Shown piece by piece: positions 24,251 through 33,061 of a stretch of DNA of 42,780 nucleotides. The DNA comes from Prevotellaceae bacterium (GTDB lineage Bacteria; Bacteroidota; Bacteroidia; Bacteroidales; UBA932). The notes under the pieces were generated by a model. The model saw nothing but the letters and a program-made list of their open reading frames with translations. It had not been told where the DNA came from and did not search any database. The translations under genes were made by a program, and so were the position numbers. How positions within the stretch are numbered: position 1 is the first letter of the stretch; every line of letters begins with the position of its first letter. The DNA lies in contig JAISBU010000015.1 in assembly GCA_031266015.1 (NCBI GenBank), positions 1-42,780 on the forward strand, in the 5' to 3' direction.

Positions 24251-25819
24251 ATGGAAAATAACCAAGACGGCTTGGGAACTTACCGTAGCCGTACCGGTCG
24301 TGTTGACAAAGAGGCAACCGCAGAAAAAAAATCCTCATCAGAAGATCAGCCCGCAGAACATAAACCCCGCCAAGCGGAGGTTTCAGAGGATCGCCCTGTG
24401 CGAAAATCTTCACCCAAAAGTTTTTTCACTCTTCGCCATGAAGAGGAATCTAAGAATAGCGAACGAGCCGCAGAACCTCGTGATGACGAGCCTGCGGAGC
24501 GTAAGCCACGAAGTCGCTCTGCCTATTCGGAGGAAAAACCGGAGCGTGCGCCACGTCGCAAGTTTGATGACGAAGCTCCCAAGAGAAGATCGTATTCATC
24601 TGATTCATACGGAGATAAACCAACGCGTACATTTCGCTACAAAAGTGATGACGCACGTGGTGATGACCGTCCAAAGAGAAAGTTTGATGGCGATAAGCCC
24701 TATCGTGCATATAGTGAAGGTCGCCCAAAGAGGTCGTTTGACGGAGACAGACCCCGCCGCACATTCGGCGACGACCGTCCGAAAAGATCGTTTGACGGCG
24801 GCGACAGGTCTCGTCGTCCCGCATACGGCGAGGATCGCCCAAAGAGACCATTCAATGGTGACAAACCCCGCCGTACATTTGGCGATGACCATCCGAAAAG
24901 ATCGTTTGACAACAACGACAGGCCAAAGCGTACGTATGGAGAAGATCGTCCCGCACGCCGTTCGGCTACCGACAAACCTAGTGCAACCGGAGGTTACAAA
25001 GCACGTCCGTACATAAAAGTGTACGAGAAAAAAGAGGTGGATAATCGTCCGACTTTTGAGAAGGTGAGAAAATCGAAGGTAGAAAAGGTTGATCCTTCGG
25101 CGCCGGTGCGCTTGAATAAGTTTATTGCTAACTCCGGCATTTGCTCTCGTCGTGAGGCTGATGTGTACATCCAAAACGGAGAAATTACCGTAAATGGAAA
25201 TGTTATTACCGAGCTCGGGACAAAAATTTTGCCTACAGATGAGGTAAAATTCCATGATCGTCGTTTGTCGGGAGAAAAGAAAGTTTACCTAATACTCAAT
25301 AAACCAAAGGGTTACGTAACGACCATGGACGACCTTCATGCCAAGCGTACGGTAATGGATTTAATTGAAGGAGCTTGCCGGGAGCGCATTTACCCTGTAG
25401 GGCGTTTGGATAGAGATACAACGGGCGTTTTGCTGTTTACCAACGATGGCGAGCTTACCAAAACGCTTACACACCCCAGCTACAACAAGCGCAAGGTTTA
25501 CCACGTTTTTCTAGACAAGAACGTATCCAGAAATGACTTGGAGCAGCTGGTAAAAGGAGTTGAATTAGAGGACGGACTGGCTCAAGCAGATGAGGTTAGT
25601 TACGTAGATGAAAGTAACGATAAGTCTGAGCTGGGTTTGGAAATTCACTCGGGAAGAAACCGTGTTGTGCGGCGCATATTTGAGGCTTTGGGTTATGAGG
25701 TGAAAAGGTTGGATCGTGTATACTTTGCAGGTCTCACTAAAAAATCGCTTGAGCGCGGCAAATGGCGTATGCTTACACCTAAAGAGGTAAGCATGCTTAA
25801 GATGGGTGCGTATGAGTAG
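24251..25819 (+). CDS. rluB: RluB/RsuA-type rRNA pseudouridine synthase with long basic repeat tail
   Basis: 522 aa. Residues 1 to about 280 are a low-complexity, highly charged region rich in Arg, Lys, Asp, Gly and Pro. It has about ten copies of a DDRPKRSFDGD-like unit, with variants RRTFGDDRPKRSF and RRPAYGEDRPKRPF. The enzyme follows: S4 RNA-binding domain (VRLNKFIANSGICSRREAD, about 288-335), then the RsuA-family catalytic core with PVGRLDRDTTGVLLFTNDG, whose Asp387 is the expected nucleophile, and SGRNRVVRRIFEALGYEV. It should isomerise a uridine in 23S or 16S rRNA. The tail probably binds RNA or drives condensate-like behaviour, but that is inference. Bacteroidetes homologues commonly have such extensions. 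Confidence 0.9.
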   Translation: MENNQDGLGTYRSRTGRVDKEATAEKKSSSEDQPAEHKPRQAEVSEDRPVRKSSPKSFFTLRHEEESKNSERAAEPRDDEPAERKPRSRSAYSEEKPERAPRRKFDDEAPKRRSYSSDSYGDKPTRTFRYKSDDARGDDRPKRKFDGDKPYRAYSEGRPKRSFDGDRPRRTFGDDRPKRSFDGGDRSRRPAYGEDRPKRPFNGDKPRRTFGDDHPKRSFDNNDRPKRTYGEDRPARRSATDKPSATGGYKARPYIKVYEKKEVDNRPTFEKVRKSKVEKVDPSAPVRLNKFIANSGICSRREADVYIQNGEITVNGNVITELGTKILPTDEVKFHDRRLSGEKKVYLILNKPKGYVTTMDDLHAKRTVMDLIEGACRERIYPVGRLDRDTTGVLLFTNDGELTKTLTHPSYNKRKVYHVFLDKNVSRNDLEQLVKGVELEDGLAQADEVSYVDESNDKSELGLEIHSGRNRVVRRIFEALGYEVKRLDRVYFAGLTKKSLERGKWRMLTPKEVSMLKMGAYE

Positions 25820-25849
25820 CTTACGAATTTACCACATTTGTAAGCTGCT

Positions 25850-26386
25850 TTGACTACTGTTTTTCATACCACATTTCATACCCCAATCGGCGAAATGCTT
25901 TGCTATACGACAGAGCAAGGTATATGTTTGTTGGAGTTTACGGACAGGAAAAACCTGAATGAAGAAATAGTTCAACTGTTGGAACAGCTGCAAGCCACGC
26001 TTGTAGAAAAGCAGCATCTTCATCATCATACTGTACGGCGGCAGCTAAGTGAGTATTTTGATAAAAAAAGGCAAGAGTTTTTGCTTCCTGTAGTCCCGTC
26101 GGGGACAGCGTTTCAGCAGTCCGTATGGTTGGCCTTGCAAGATATTCCTTACGGAAAAACAATCTCCTATAAACAGCAAGCCGAGGCAATGGCTAAACCC
26201 AGCGCAATACGTGCCATAGCTGCGGCTAACGGAAAAAATCGGATAGCGATTGTGATTCCATGCCATCGTGTTGTGGGCAGCACAGGTAGCCTTACTGGAT
26301 ACGGCGGAGGCTTGTGGCGTAAGGAGTGGTTGCTGAATTTTGAGCAAGATAAACCCACTGTTAAGCAGGAAAAATTAGCATTTTAA
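25850..26386 (+). CDS. ogt: Methylated-DNA-protein cysteine methyltransferase
   Basis: 178 aa. It has a degenerate N-terminal ribonuclease-like domain (FHTTFHTPIGEMLCYTTEQGICLLEF), then the DNA-binding HTH domain (SGTAFQQSVWLALQDIPYGKTISYKQQAEAMAKP) and the active-site IVIPCHRVVGSTGSLTGYGGGLWRKEWLL, Cys138 being the methyl acceptor. It removes alkyl groups from O6-guanine in a suicide reaction. The start is unusual: a TAA lies 9 bp upstream and the only start that keeps the N-terminal strand is TTG 25850. The first in-frame ATG would delete about 15 residues of the domain. Confidence 0.9.
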   Translation: MTTVFHTTFHTPIGEMLCYTTEQGICLLEFTDRKNLNEEIVQLLEQLQATLVEKQHLHHHTVRRQLSEYFDKKRQEFLLPVVPSGTAFQQSVWLALQDIPYGKTISYKQQAEAMAKPSAIRAIAAANGKNRIAIVIPCHRVVGSTGSLTGYGGGLWRKEWLLNFEQDKPTVKQEKLAF

Positions 26387-26401
26387 AACAGCTTGTTCAT
26401 G

Positions 26402-26438
26402 AAAAAGGCAGCGAATATTTACTATTCGCCGCCTTTTT
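26402..26438. terminator. Bidirectional terminator between ogt and the DUF4270 gene
   Basis: AAAAAGGC/GCC-TTTTT and an inner GCGAATA/TATTCGC pairing form one hairpin with A and T tracts on both sides, between two convergent genes. Confidence 0.8.
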
Positions 26439-26459
26439 ATTTCTTTGAAATACAAGAGG

Positions 26460-27785
26460 TTACTTATCCTTTATTTCTTCGTAGGTAATAATCAACCTTG
26501 GCTTGGGTACTCCTGAAAAGTTGGTCAAAAAAGCGCTGTTTGCGGAAGATGTCGTAGAGTATGGCGCCAGGTACATTCCGCTGCGTTTTTTGTTCATTAC
26601 GTCATTGAAAAAGTGGGTAACGTTGAGCGAGTAGTACATATGCGATCGGTCTAAGTTGCCATCATAGCTGGAAGATACCAGCTGCATATCTCGCTCGTAT
26701 GACATGCTATCGACATTGGAGAAGAAGCGCAGCTGGGTAGGGTATTTATCCAACTCCCGCCAATCGGTAGGGTCTGCCACAGGAAAAATAAGCTGCGCAC
26801 GATTTATAGCGAGATGCCCGTTGCGTTTTGTCCACTCTTTAACGATAGAAGTGTCAATGGTAAACTTTGTAACTACGCCGCACATCCCTTGCAGGTAAAG
26901 AATATCGCTGCTGTTGCTCAACGCCTGATAGTCATGCCTGAACACATTCATACGCTTTTCGTAAACGGATGTGTAGTAAGGAAATACACCGATAGAATCT
27001 CGCACCTGGCTGCTGTCATTTTCGTAAGAGTAGTGGTAGTATGCCCACATAAACGGCACAGCAGCGGTATAGTAGTCGCTGGGATCGTACACAAAGCTGG
27101 AGTACACAATTCCGCCACCGTTATCGCTCTTTACACGAATGTAAAAACCGTAAAGGCTGCTCTTGTAGTCATCCTCTGTTGTGTCGGGATTTGCCAAAGT
27201 GTATAGTTTATCTCGAAAAGCGTCATTAAGCCGTACGCGTATAGACGTGCTGTCAAGCGTAATCGGATTTGTACCAACTTGAATGGGGTTGTCGTAGTCA
27301 ACAAACTTGTCTATATAGTTTGAGCCTGGTGTAAGGTTTGATGCCGCATGAAAATTTGTGCTGTCCGGCAGCGCTTCTTTTAGCTCGTACACCTCAACCT
27401 CCATCGGAGTTTTGTCGGATCCGTATTTTCCGGAAAAGTTGAGCGTGATAAAAACAGAGTCGTAGGTTATGCTGTCATAGCCAACCTCAAAATCGTAACC
27501 AAACGCCAAAGGCAGCACCTCCAAGGCAAATCCTGCTTCAGATTTACCAAGCCTTGGATCGGTAATATGTCCCAAAAGCGCCTGCGTGAATCCGTAGGTA
27601 GGCATAGATACAGTATCCGTTTTCAGCATAAAATCGGTCATTTGCCATACTTTTGCCTGCAGCTTTTGCCCATCGGGAATCATATCGTACCCCAACGTTT
27701 TATCCACGTCGGTGCATGAATGTAAGAAAGGCAAGAGTAGGAACCCAAATGCCAGAAAAGCGCTATTTTTTAAAGATAATTTCAT
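26460..27785 (-). CDS. DUF4270 outer-membrane lipoprotein
   Basis: 441 aa from ATG 27785. Earlier in-frame codons (to 27812) lie inside the upstream gene and precede a proper lipoprotein signal MKLSLKNSAFLAFGFLLLPF with lipobox LHSC (Cys24). The mature protein has the DUF4270 hallmarks: LGYDMIPDGQ near the start, TYGFTQALLGHITDPRLGKSEAGFALEVLPL, and beta-rich repeats ending in KPRLIITYEE. The family is Bacteroidetes-specific, found on the cell surface, and its function is unknown. Its start overlaps the end of the starch-synthase-like gene by 23 bp, so translation is probably coupled. This pairing is common in Bacteroidetes. Confidence 0.85.
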   Translation of the reverse strand: MKLSLKNSAFLAFGFLLLPFLHSCTDVDKTLGYDMIPDGQKLQAKVWQMTDFMLKTDTVSMPTYGFTQALLGHITDPRLGKSEAGFALEVLPLAFGYDFEVGYDSITYDSVFITLNFSGKYGSDKTPMEVEVYELKEALPDSTNFHAASNLTPGSNYIDKFVDYDNPIQVGTNPITLDSTSIRVRLNDAFRDKLYTLANPDTTEDDYKSSLYGFYIRVKSDNGGGIVYSSFVYDPSDYYTAAVPFMWAYYHYSYENDSSQVRDSIGVFPYYTSVYEKRMNVFRHDYQALSNSSDILYLQGMCGVVTKFTIDTSIVKEWTKRNGHLAINRAQLIFPVADPTDWRELDKYPTQLRFFSNVDSMSYERDMQLVSSSYDGNLDRSHMYYSLNVTHFFNDVMNKKRSGMYLAPYSTTSSANSAFLTNFSGVPKPRLIITYEEIKDK

Positions 27786-28581
27786 CGTAAAAAGCGGCGT
27801 AAGCGTCAACATAGTGTTCCGGCGCTTGATAAGGAAGCACCGGGATTTTTAGTGTACTGATAAACTTTTGCAGTTCGGCGTTTATTTTCGGGCTACCGAT
27901 AATTATACCGTCTGCTTGTGAAAAGGCAAACTTCATGAGGCTTACATATCCTGGGTTAGCGCTCAGCAGCTCAACATCCTTTGGTTTTACGCCGTCCAGC
28001 TGCGCTTTTTTCGCAAAGTTTTGGTCAAAGTGTGCGTTGAATTCTTCATCGTAAACAGAAGCTACGATTTTTGATTTTGCAAACAACGGATCATCATGGT
28101 AGGCCTTCTTTACGAAAAACGGCGTCATCATGGAAAACCAGCCATGACAATGCACCACGCTTGGCTGCCAGCGAAGCTTCTTTATGGTTTCGAGCGTACC
28201 GCGCGAAAAGAAAATCATGCGCTCGTCATTATCGCCATAGAACGCACCGCCCTCATCGGTTACCATGCTCTTACGTTGGAAATAGTCCTCATTATCAATG
28301 AGATACACCTGCATGCGTGCCGATGGAATTGAAGCTACCTTGATGATAAGCGGGTGATCGTTGTCATCAATGACAATGTTCATGCCCGACAGGCGAATCA
28401 CCTCGTGCAGCTGGTTACGGCGCTCGTTTATGTTGCCATAGCGAGGCATAAACGAACGAATCTCATAGCCTTTTTCCTGAATGTGCTGCGGGAGGTAACG
28501 AGAGATTTTGGAAATCTCGGACTCTGCAACGTAAGGGGTAATTTCCTGGCTTACGAAAAGTATTCTATTTTGTTTTGTCAT
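27763..28581 (-). CDS. Short starch/glycogen-synthase-like protein (GT5 N-terminal domain only)
   Basis: 272 aa. It resembles the N-terminal Rossmann domain of GT5 synthases: RILFVSQEITPYVAE, MPRYGNINERRNQLHEVIR, MQVYLIDNEDYF, SVVHCHGWFSMM. Full-length GlgA has about 470-550 aa with a second nucleotide-sugar-binding domain, which is absent. The N-terminal KTGGL motif that contacts ADP-glucose is replaced by SEISKI. I therefore doubt that it is a working glycogen synthase by itself. The form is apparently conserved in Bacteroidetes upstream of DUF4270, so it is probably not a decayed gene. A good promoter lies on the minus strand at 28615-28646. Confidence 0.8.
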   Translation of the reverse strand: MTKQNRILFVSQEITPYVAESEISKISRYLPQHIQEKGYEIRSFMPRYGNINERRNQLHEVIRLSGMNIVIDDNDHPLIIKVASIPSARMQVYLIDNEDYFQRKSMVTDEGGAFYGDNDERMIFFSRGTLETIKKLRWQPSVVHCHGWFSMMTPFFVKKAYHDDPLFAKSKIVASVYDEEFNAHFDQNFAKKAQLDGVKPKDVELLSANPGYVSLMKFAFSQADGIIIGSPKINAELQKFISTLKIPVLPYQAPEHYVDAYAAFYDEIIFKK

Positions 28582-28614
28582 AACCGGTTTGTTTACAAAA
28601 CCTTGTGCAACTCA

Positions 28615-28646
28615 CAAAGGTAGCCAATTTTATTGGGAATAGCAAA
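28615..28646 (-). promoter_or_regulatory. Promoter of the GT5-like/DUF4270 operon
   Basis: On the minus strand TTTG (28646-28643), 20 bp, TACCTTTG (28622-28615): an exact consensus. The start codon is 34 nt further on. The rest of the 229-bp divergent spacer has a TAACTTTG box for the plus strand (28759-28766) without a good -33 partner. Confidence 0.65.
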
Positions 28647-28810
28647 TTTTGGCTTGTGAGGTAATAACAAGGCAAATACCGCCCCTGTTGGGGATAAAAA
28701 ATCTTACGCTTGTTAAAAAGATGTTTTGATTATTACAGCCGGAGCAATAACTAATGCTTAACTTTGAGCAAAATTTCATGAAATAGCTGACGAAGTGATT
28801 TTTAGTTCTC

Positions 28811-29395
28811 ATGTTAGCCTGCATTCTACTGACTGGTTTTTTACAAAGCGCAGTATTTCTGCCCATTAATGCTGCAAATCGCCATGACGCATCGACCATT
28901 CAGCTGACGGAGATAGGTGCATTTGGCATCTTACGAAAAGCGCGCCCCGGTGTACCGGCTCATTACCACACCGGCATTGATGTTAAGCGTCCTAACGGGG
29001 ACTACGACTTTAATCCGGTTTATCCGGTTGCCGAAGGGGTGGTTATAAGCAAAAGAACCGATGGCCCGTATGCCAACCTCATCATTGAGCACACAATGAG
29101 TGGTAAAAAAATATGGAGCTTGTATGAGCACATTGCCGGCATAAATGTTGGTGTTGGCGATAGGGTGGGTCCGACATTGCCGGTTGCGCGATTTATGAAC
29201 AGAAATGAACTAAATCGCTATGGCTGGCAATTTGATCACTTTCACCTCGAAATTTTAAAAGTACAACCACTCCGTTTGCAGCCGACAGCTCAAACTCCGG
29301 AGCGGTTTTACAACTCATACTCATTGGTTTGCTACACGAAAAACGATTTGGAAAAATACTACCACAACCCAATGTTGTTTTTGAGGTGCCGATAG
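28811..29395 (+). CDS. M23/LytM-like metallopeptidase domain protein, exported
   Basis: 194 aa. An in-frame TGA 15 bp upstream fixes ATG 28811. The N-terminus is hydrophobic (MLACILLTGFLQSAVFLPINAA) and probably a signal peptide without a basic start. The LytM-type core contains HTGIDV (His53, Asp57), a YEHIAGINVGVGDRVG strand corresponding to YxHL, and DHFHLEI, the HxH motif. The Zn ligands of M23 peptidoglycan endopeptidases thus appear present, so it may be active on cell wall peptides. No partner gene is adjacent; ilvA follows 160 bp later. Confidence 0.7.
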   Translation: MLACILLTGFLQSAVFLPINAANRHDASTIQLTEIGAFGILRKARPGVPAHYHTGIDVKRPNGDYDFNPVYPVAEGVVISKRTDGPYANLIIEHTMSGKKIWSLYEHIAGINVGVGDRVGPTLPVARFMNRNELNRYGWQFDHFHLEILKVQPLRLQPTAQTPERFYNSYSLVCYTKNDLEKYYHNPMLFLRCR

Positions 29396-29554
29396 CAGAT
29401 AAATTCTACGGCAACAGGGTTTGTAAACACATCCACTATCATTTTCTGCAAAAGGCCTATTGCCTTTTATCCAGAAGTTTCCTGACCTCCAAAAACCCGA
29501 ACCTCGTAAAATTTAGTACCTTTACAATTTATTTTATTCCTCTTTAAATTAAAA

Positions 29555-30802
29555 ATGTACCTACCACAGCTTAGCGACATTCAAAAAGCGCGGCAAAATA
29601 TTGCCACGGTTGTTGCCCATACGCCTTTGACAAAAAACTTGGCGCTGTCGGAGCAATTTTCGGCGAACGTAATGCTCAAACGTGAAGATTTGCAAATGGT
29701 ACGCTCATACAAAATTCGCGGAGCGTACAACAAAATTTCTTCGCTTACAAAGGCGCAGCTGGCCAACGGAGTGGTATGCGCAAGCGCAGGTAACCATGCG
29801 CAGGGGGTAGCGTACTCCTGCCATGCGTTGGGTATTAAGGGAACCATTTTTATGCCTACACCCACCCCCAACCAGAAAGTAAAGCAGGTGAAAATGTTTG
29901 GCAAGGATAGCGTTCAGATTATATCCGCAGGCGATACCTTTGACGACGCTTACAATGAGGCAAAAAAATACTGCGATGAGCACAAAAGCACCTTCATTCA
30001 TCCCTTTGATGATGAGAAGGTTATTGAGGGACAAGCCACCGTGGGGTTGGATATTTTGAATGACACCGATCAGCCGATAGACTACCTTTTTGTACCAATC
30101 GGCGGTGGCGGATTGGCGGCGGGGTTGGGCAGTTTATTCAAAAACCTGAGCCCGGAAGCTAAGATTATTGGCGTTGAACCGTCCGGCGCCGCCTGCATGA
30201 AGGCTGCTATTGATGGCGATAAAATTGTTACGCTGAACGAAATTAACACCTTTGCCGATGGAGTGGCGGTGCGTCGCGCGGGCAATCTTACGTTTGAAAT
30301 TTGCAAGCGGGTGTTGGACGATATTGTGGTAGTTCCCGAAGGAAAAATTTGCACCACCATTCTTCAGCTTTACAATGAGAGCGCCATTGTGGTAGAACCC
30401 GCCGGCGCCATATCTATCTCTGCGTTAGATTTTTACAAAAAAGAGGTTAGGGGCAAAAATGTGGTATGCGTGGTTAGCGGCAGCAACAATGACATCACTC
30501 GAATGGAGGAAATAAAGGAGCGCTCGCTGCTGTATGAAGGCCTAAAACACTACTTTATTATCCGGTTCCCGCAACGTGCCGGAGCGCTGCGGGAGTTTTT
30601 GGAGCACGTACTTGGCCCCAACGATGATATTACGCACTTTGAGTATAAGAAAAAGCACTTCAAAGAAAAAGGGCCGGCGGTTATTGGCATTGAGGTTCAC
30701 CAAAAGGAAGATTTTAAAGACTTAATTGCCCGGATGAAGGAGCGGAATATTGTTTACGAATACCTCAACGGACAGCAGGATTTATTCCAATTTCTGACGT
30801 AG
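29555..30802 (+). CDS. ilvA: Threonine ammonia-lyase (threonine deaminase)
   Basis: 415 aa. A PLP-dependent fold type II enzyme: the Schiff-base lysine is in MVRSYKIRGAYNK (Lys53), with the CASAGNHAQGVAYSC phosphate/substrate loop and the glycine-rich FVPIGGGGLAAGLGSLF PLP-phosphate loop. The C-terminal 80 residues (EGLKHYFIIRFPQRAGALREFLEHVLGPNDDITHFEY) are a single ACT-like regulatory domain, as in the shorter Bacteroidetes/Gram-positive form. It makes 2-oxobutyrate from threonine for isoleucine synthesis. No other ilv gene is visible nearby. A near-consensus TACCTTTA (29517-29524) may be its -7 box. Confidence 0.93.
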   Translation: MYLPQLSDIQKARQNIATVVAHTPLTKNLALSEQFSANVMLKREDLQMVRSYKIRGAYNKISSLTKAQLANGVVCASAGNHAQGVAYSCHALGIKGTIFMPTPTPNQKVKQVKMFGKDSVQIISAGDTFDDAYNEAKKYCDEHKSTFIHPFDDEKVIEGQATVGLDILNDTDQPIDYLFVPIGGGGLAAGLGSLFKNLSPEAKIIGVEPSGAACMKAAIDGDKIVTLNEINTFADGVAVRRAGNLTFEICKRVLDDIVVVPEGKICTTILQLYNESAIVVEPAGAISISALDFYKKEVRGKNVVCVVSGSNNDITRMEEIKERSLLYEGLKHYFIIRFPQRAGALREFLEHVLGPNDDITHFEYKKKHFKEKGPAVIGIEVHQKEDFKDLIARMKERNIVYEYLNGQQDLFQFLT

Positions 30803-30890
30803 AATTGAAAAAAGGCTATAAAAGAACGTCTTTTAGTAGCGTCCCCGTTCCTGGCTGTATAAGCCATGCGTTGTAATAATAAACGCTATA

Positions 30891-31106
30891 TCAGCGAAAT
30901 TCTATTTGGCTTAATTCTTGCGATAGTACGCGGATTGCGCTGTTAAACTTAGCAATTTGAGCCTTGCGCGGACGGCGTAACACCGATGAATAGCAGCTTA
31001 TTTGACGCTGGTCTATGCCTGTCATACGTTCAAGCGCTGCCATTGTAAAAATGGTTGAGTAATGGTTTAAAAACGACTGCGTATCAAAAATGAAAAATGA
31101 GGCCAT
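30891..31106 (-). CDS. Small HTH-domain protein
   Basis: 71 aa from ATG 31106 (MASFFIFDTQSF). An earlier in-frame start at 31160 would overlap the preceding gene by 17 bp. The second half, TMAALERMTGIDQRQISCYSSVLRRPRKAQIAKFNSAIRVLSQEL, has the pattern of a short Xre/HicB-C-terminal type helix-turn-helix: Ala-Leu-Glu-x-x-Thr-Gly-Ile in helix 2, QISCYSSVLRRPR as recognition region. It may be a degenerate antitoxin fragment, as no HicA-like toxin ORF flanks it. It lies 37 bp downstream of the beta-barrel gene on the same strand. Low certainty on function. Confidence 0.5.
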   Translation of the reverse strand: MASFFIFDTQSFLNHYSTIFTMAALERMTGIDQRQISCYSSVLRRPRKAQIAKFNSAIRVLSQELSQIEFR

Positions 31107-31143
31107 ATAAGCCTCTTTTTCTTTTCCCTCTATATTCCTCAAA

Positions 31144-31878
31144 TTAAAACAAGTACGCAAATCCGAGGTTGCCGTAAATGTTGTACAGCTTGTAGGCTAC
31201 GCTGGTAAATCCTTTCTGAAATAGCGGGGTAATGCTCCAGGTCAGCTGAGCCGTTACAGCCAGCTTTTCTGTAACCCTGCAATCTGTGCCAGCTTGTGCG
31301 CCAAAATCAAACCGGCGAATATCTTTTGAAAAATCATAGGTCGCAGATTCTACGTACTGGTGAGATTCTAGGTTATATAAATCTCCATCTTTGGCCTCTC
31401 CGGTAAATGTGCGATCAATGTCAATGGCTGCAAATCCTCCCAGTCCAAAGCGCCAGCGTGAACCTAAATCGTAGGTAAGCAAAACAGGCAGGATGATGTA
31501 ACCATTTAAGGCTTTGATTTTTACAACTCCGGTAAAGTAGCCCCCTGCTTGTCCCGGAGTATCGCCGGAGCTTATTACCATGCTTACCTTATACTGCATT
31601 ACCTCTGCCGTTGTACTCATTCCTTTGTACTCCAAACGAAGACCGGCGCTCAATCCAAAACCTTTTCCATTGGGAAATAAGTAGTGAAAATTTGCTTCAA
31701 TAGATGGAATAAGTGAAGGTGTGTACGTTTCTATTTTTCGAATTTCGGCAGGTAAATCCAGGGGAGTTGTGCCGCCAAGGTTAATACCCGCTTTCAACCG
31801 AAAATCAACGTTGTCAACGGCAAAAGCTGTACCGCTTGAAATCAGTAAAGTCAGTATAGCAAAGAGTTTTTTAATCAT
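31144..31878 (-). CDS. Outer-membrane beta-barrel (porin-like) protein
   Basis: 244 aa. The signal peptide is MIKKLFAILTLLISSGTAFA. Alternating amphipathic strands follow: VDNVDFRLKAGINLGGTTPLDL, GFGLSAGLRLEYKG, WRFGLGGFAAIDIDR, RFDFGAQAGTDCRVTEKLAVTAQLTWSITPLFQ and the C-terminal YGNLGFAYLF with terminal Phe, as BAM substrates require. It fits the PF13568/OMP_b-brl class. It follows the PCMD-like gene by 42 bp on the same strand and may form a surface unit with it. Function unknown. Confidence 0.78.
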   Translation of the reverse strand: MIKKLFAILTLLISSGTAFAVDNVDFRLKAGINLGGTTPLDLPAEIRKIETYTPSLIPSIEANFHYLFPNGKGFGLSAGLRLEYKGMSTTAEVMQYKVSMVISSGDTPGQAGGYFTGVVKIKALNGYIILPVLLTYDLGSRWRFGLGGFAAIDIDRTFTGEAKDGDLYNLESHQYVESATYDFSKDIRRFDFGAQAGTDCRVTEKLAVTAQLTWSITPLFQKGFTSVAYKLYNIYGNLGFAYLF

Positions 31879-31920
31879 GGTATAAGCATAAATTTGGACG
31901 ATTTGCGCTAAGTGTTGCCA

Positions 31921-33033
31921 CTAGTCATCGCTGCAATCCAGCGTAACCTCATCCACTATTAGCGCGCTACCCTTAGCGCCCTCAAACTCAGCGCCGCCCT
32001 TGCTTGAGGTAAATACAACAGTCAACTTGTACAGCTTGTTTATAAAATCGGGTTCGCTGGTGTACACAAAGTCAAGGCTAAACGGTACAAAAGTATTTTC
32101 CGGAGTGGTTGCTGCACAGTTTGATAACAATGCCTTGGCTACAATTCTACCCGATGTTTGTATGTTTAGTCCATCTAAGGTTAAATCATTTTCGTCCGTT
32201 TCGTAAAATATACCGTAGATAAAACAAGAGTCTACACGTCCCGCAACCTCCTGGTTGTTTTTATCGGTAAACGTAATTCCTGGTTTATACTGGTAGTAGC
32301 CGGTTAGCGTTTTTGGTTTTTGGTAAAAAGGCTGCCCGAACTGGGTAAAAGTCAGCTTATCGGCGGCTAGATTTCCGGAGTTGAAGATGCCCCAAAACAG
32401 GTTGCCTGCCGCAATGGGAGCGCCAAATTGAGGTGCGCCTGCTACCGTTTTTAGTAACGCGGCACGCCCTACCACTGCGGTGGTGGTGGACGATGCCGGG
32501 TAGGAGGATGGGTTATCTTTTCCGGATATGTATATGGCTACTGCCGGATTTCCGGTTGCCCACATACGGTCGGAGGGGGTTTGGTAAACAGCTTGACCGT
32601 TGTTTATAACAATATCATCCCATGCGTCAAACGAAAAATGGTACTGCGGTTGCGTAACGGGTGAAATAAGGGTAACCTTGTAGCTCTTTGTGTTTTGCCT
32701 GTTTTCGGACTCTACCTGGTAATGAGCTTCATACATGGTGGTATTATCTTTAGAGCGGGTAAATTGCACCATCTCTCCGGAGGCTGGGGTTATGCGAGCC
32801 CCTGCGGAAATTGTTATCTGAGGCGCCATGCTCACTACGCTACTTGTAGCGTTGCGCACAAATGCGTTTACAAAGGTAGTTCCTACCTTTACGGGAGCCA
32901 GCTGCATAGAGTCCGGAACGGAGAATGTAAGTATGTCTGCCTCAATGCTGGCAGGTGGATCTTTTTTGCAAGACGAAAACCCAAATAAAAGAGGTATGGT
33001 TACTAGATAACTTAATGGTAAAATATGCTTCAT
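31921..33033 (-). CDS. PCMD-like surface lipoprotein
   Basis: 370 aa. The signal peptide has lipobox GFSSC (Cys22) and a KKDPP linker. An Ig-like/BACON-type N-terminal half (IEADILTFSVPDSMQLAPVKVG) is followed by a domain with FDAWDDIVINNGQAVYQTPSDRMWATGNPAVAIY, FGAPIAAGNLFWGIFN, and the terminal TVVFTSSKGGAEFEGAKGSALIVDEVTLDC, matching the putative carbohydrate metabolism domain (PCMD). These proteins are thought to bind glycans at the surface. It has its own promoter at 33062-33093 and probably co-transcribes the beta-barrel gene. Confidence 0.75.
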   Translation of the reverse strand: MKHILPLSYLVTIPLLFGFSSCKKDPPASIEADILTFSVPDSMQLAPVKVGTTFVNAFVRNATSSVVSMAPQITISAGARITPASGEMVQFTRSKDNTTMYEAHYQVESENRQNTKSYKVTLISPVTQPQYHFSFDAWDDIVINNGQAVYQTPSDRMWATGNPAVAIYISGKDNPSSYPASSTTTAVVGRAALLKTVAGAPQFGAPIAAGNLFWGIFNSGNLAADKLTFTQFGQPFYQKPKTLTGYYQYKPGITFTDKNNQEVAGRVDSCFIYGIFYETDENDLTLDGLNIQTSGRIVAKALLSNCAATTPENTFVPFSLDFVYTSEPDFINKLYKLTVVFTSSKGGAEFEGAKGSALIVDEVTLDCSDD

Positions 33034-33061
33034 GAGATTTATCGTTATTTTAGCAGCATTG

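Noticed and set aside
24660..24980. CRISPR-like periodic repeats
   Set aside because: The periodicity is in frame, encodes the DDRPKRSF units, and has no constant repeat/unique spacer structure.
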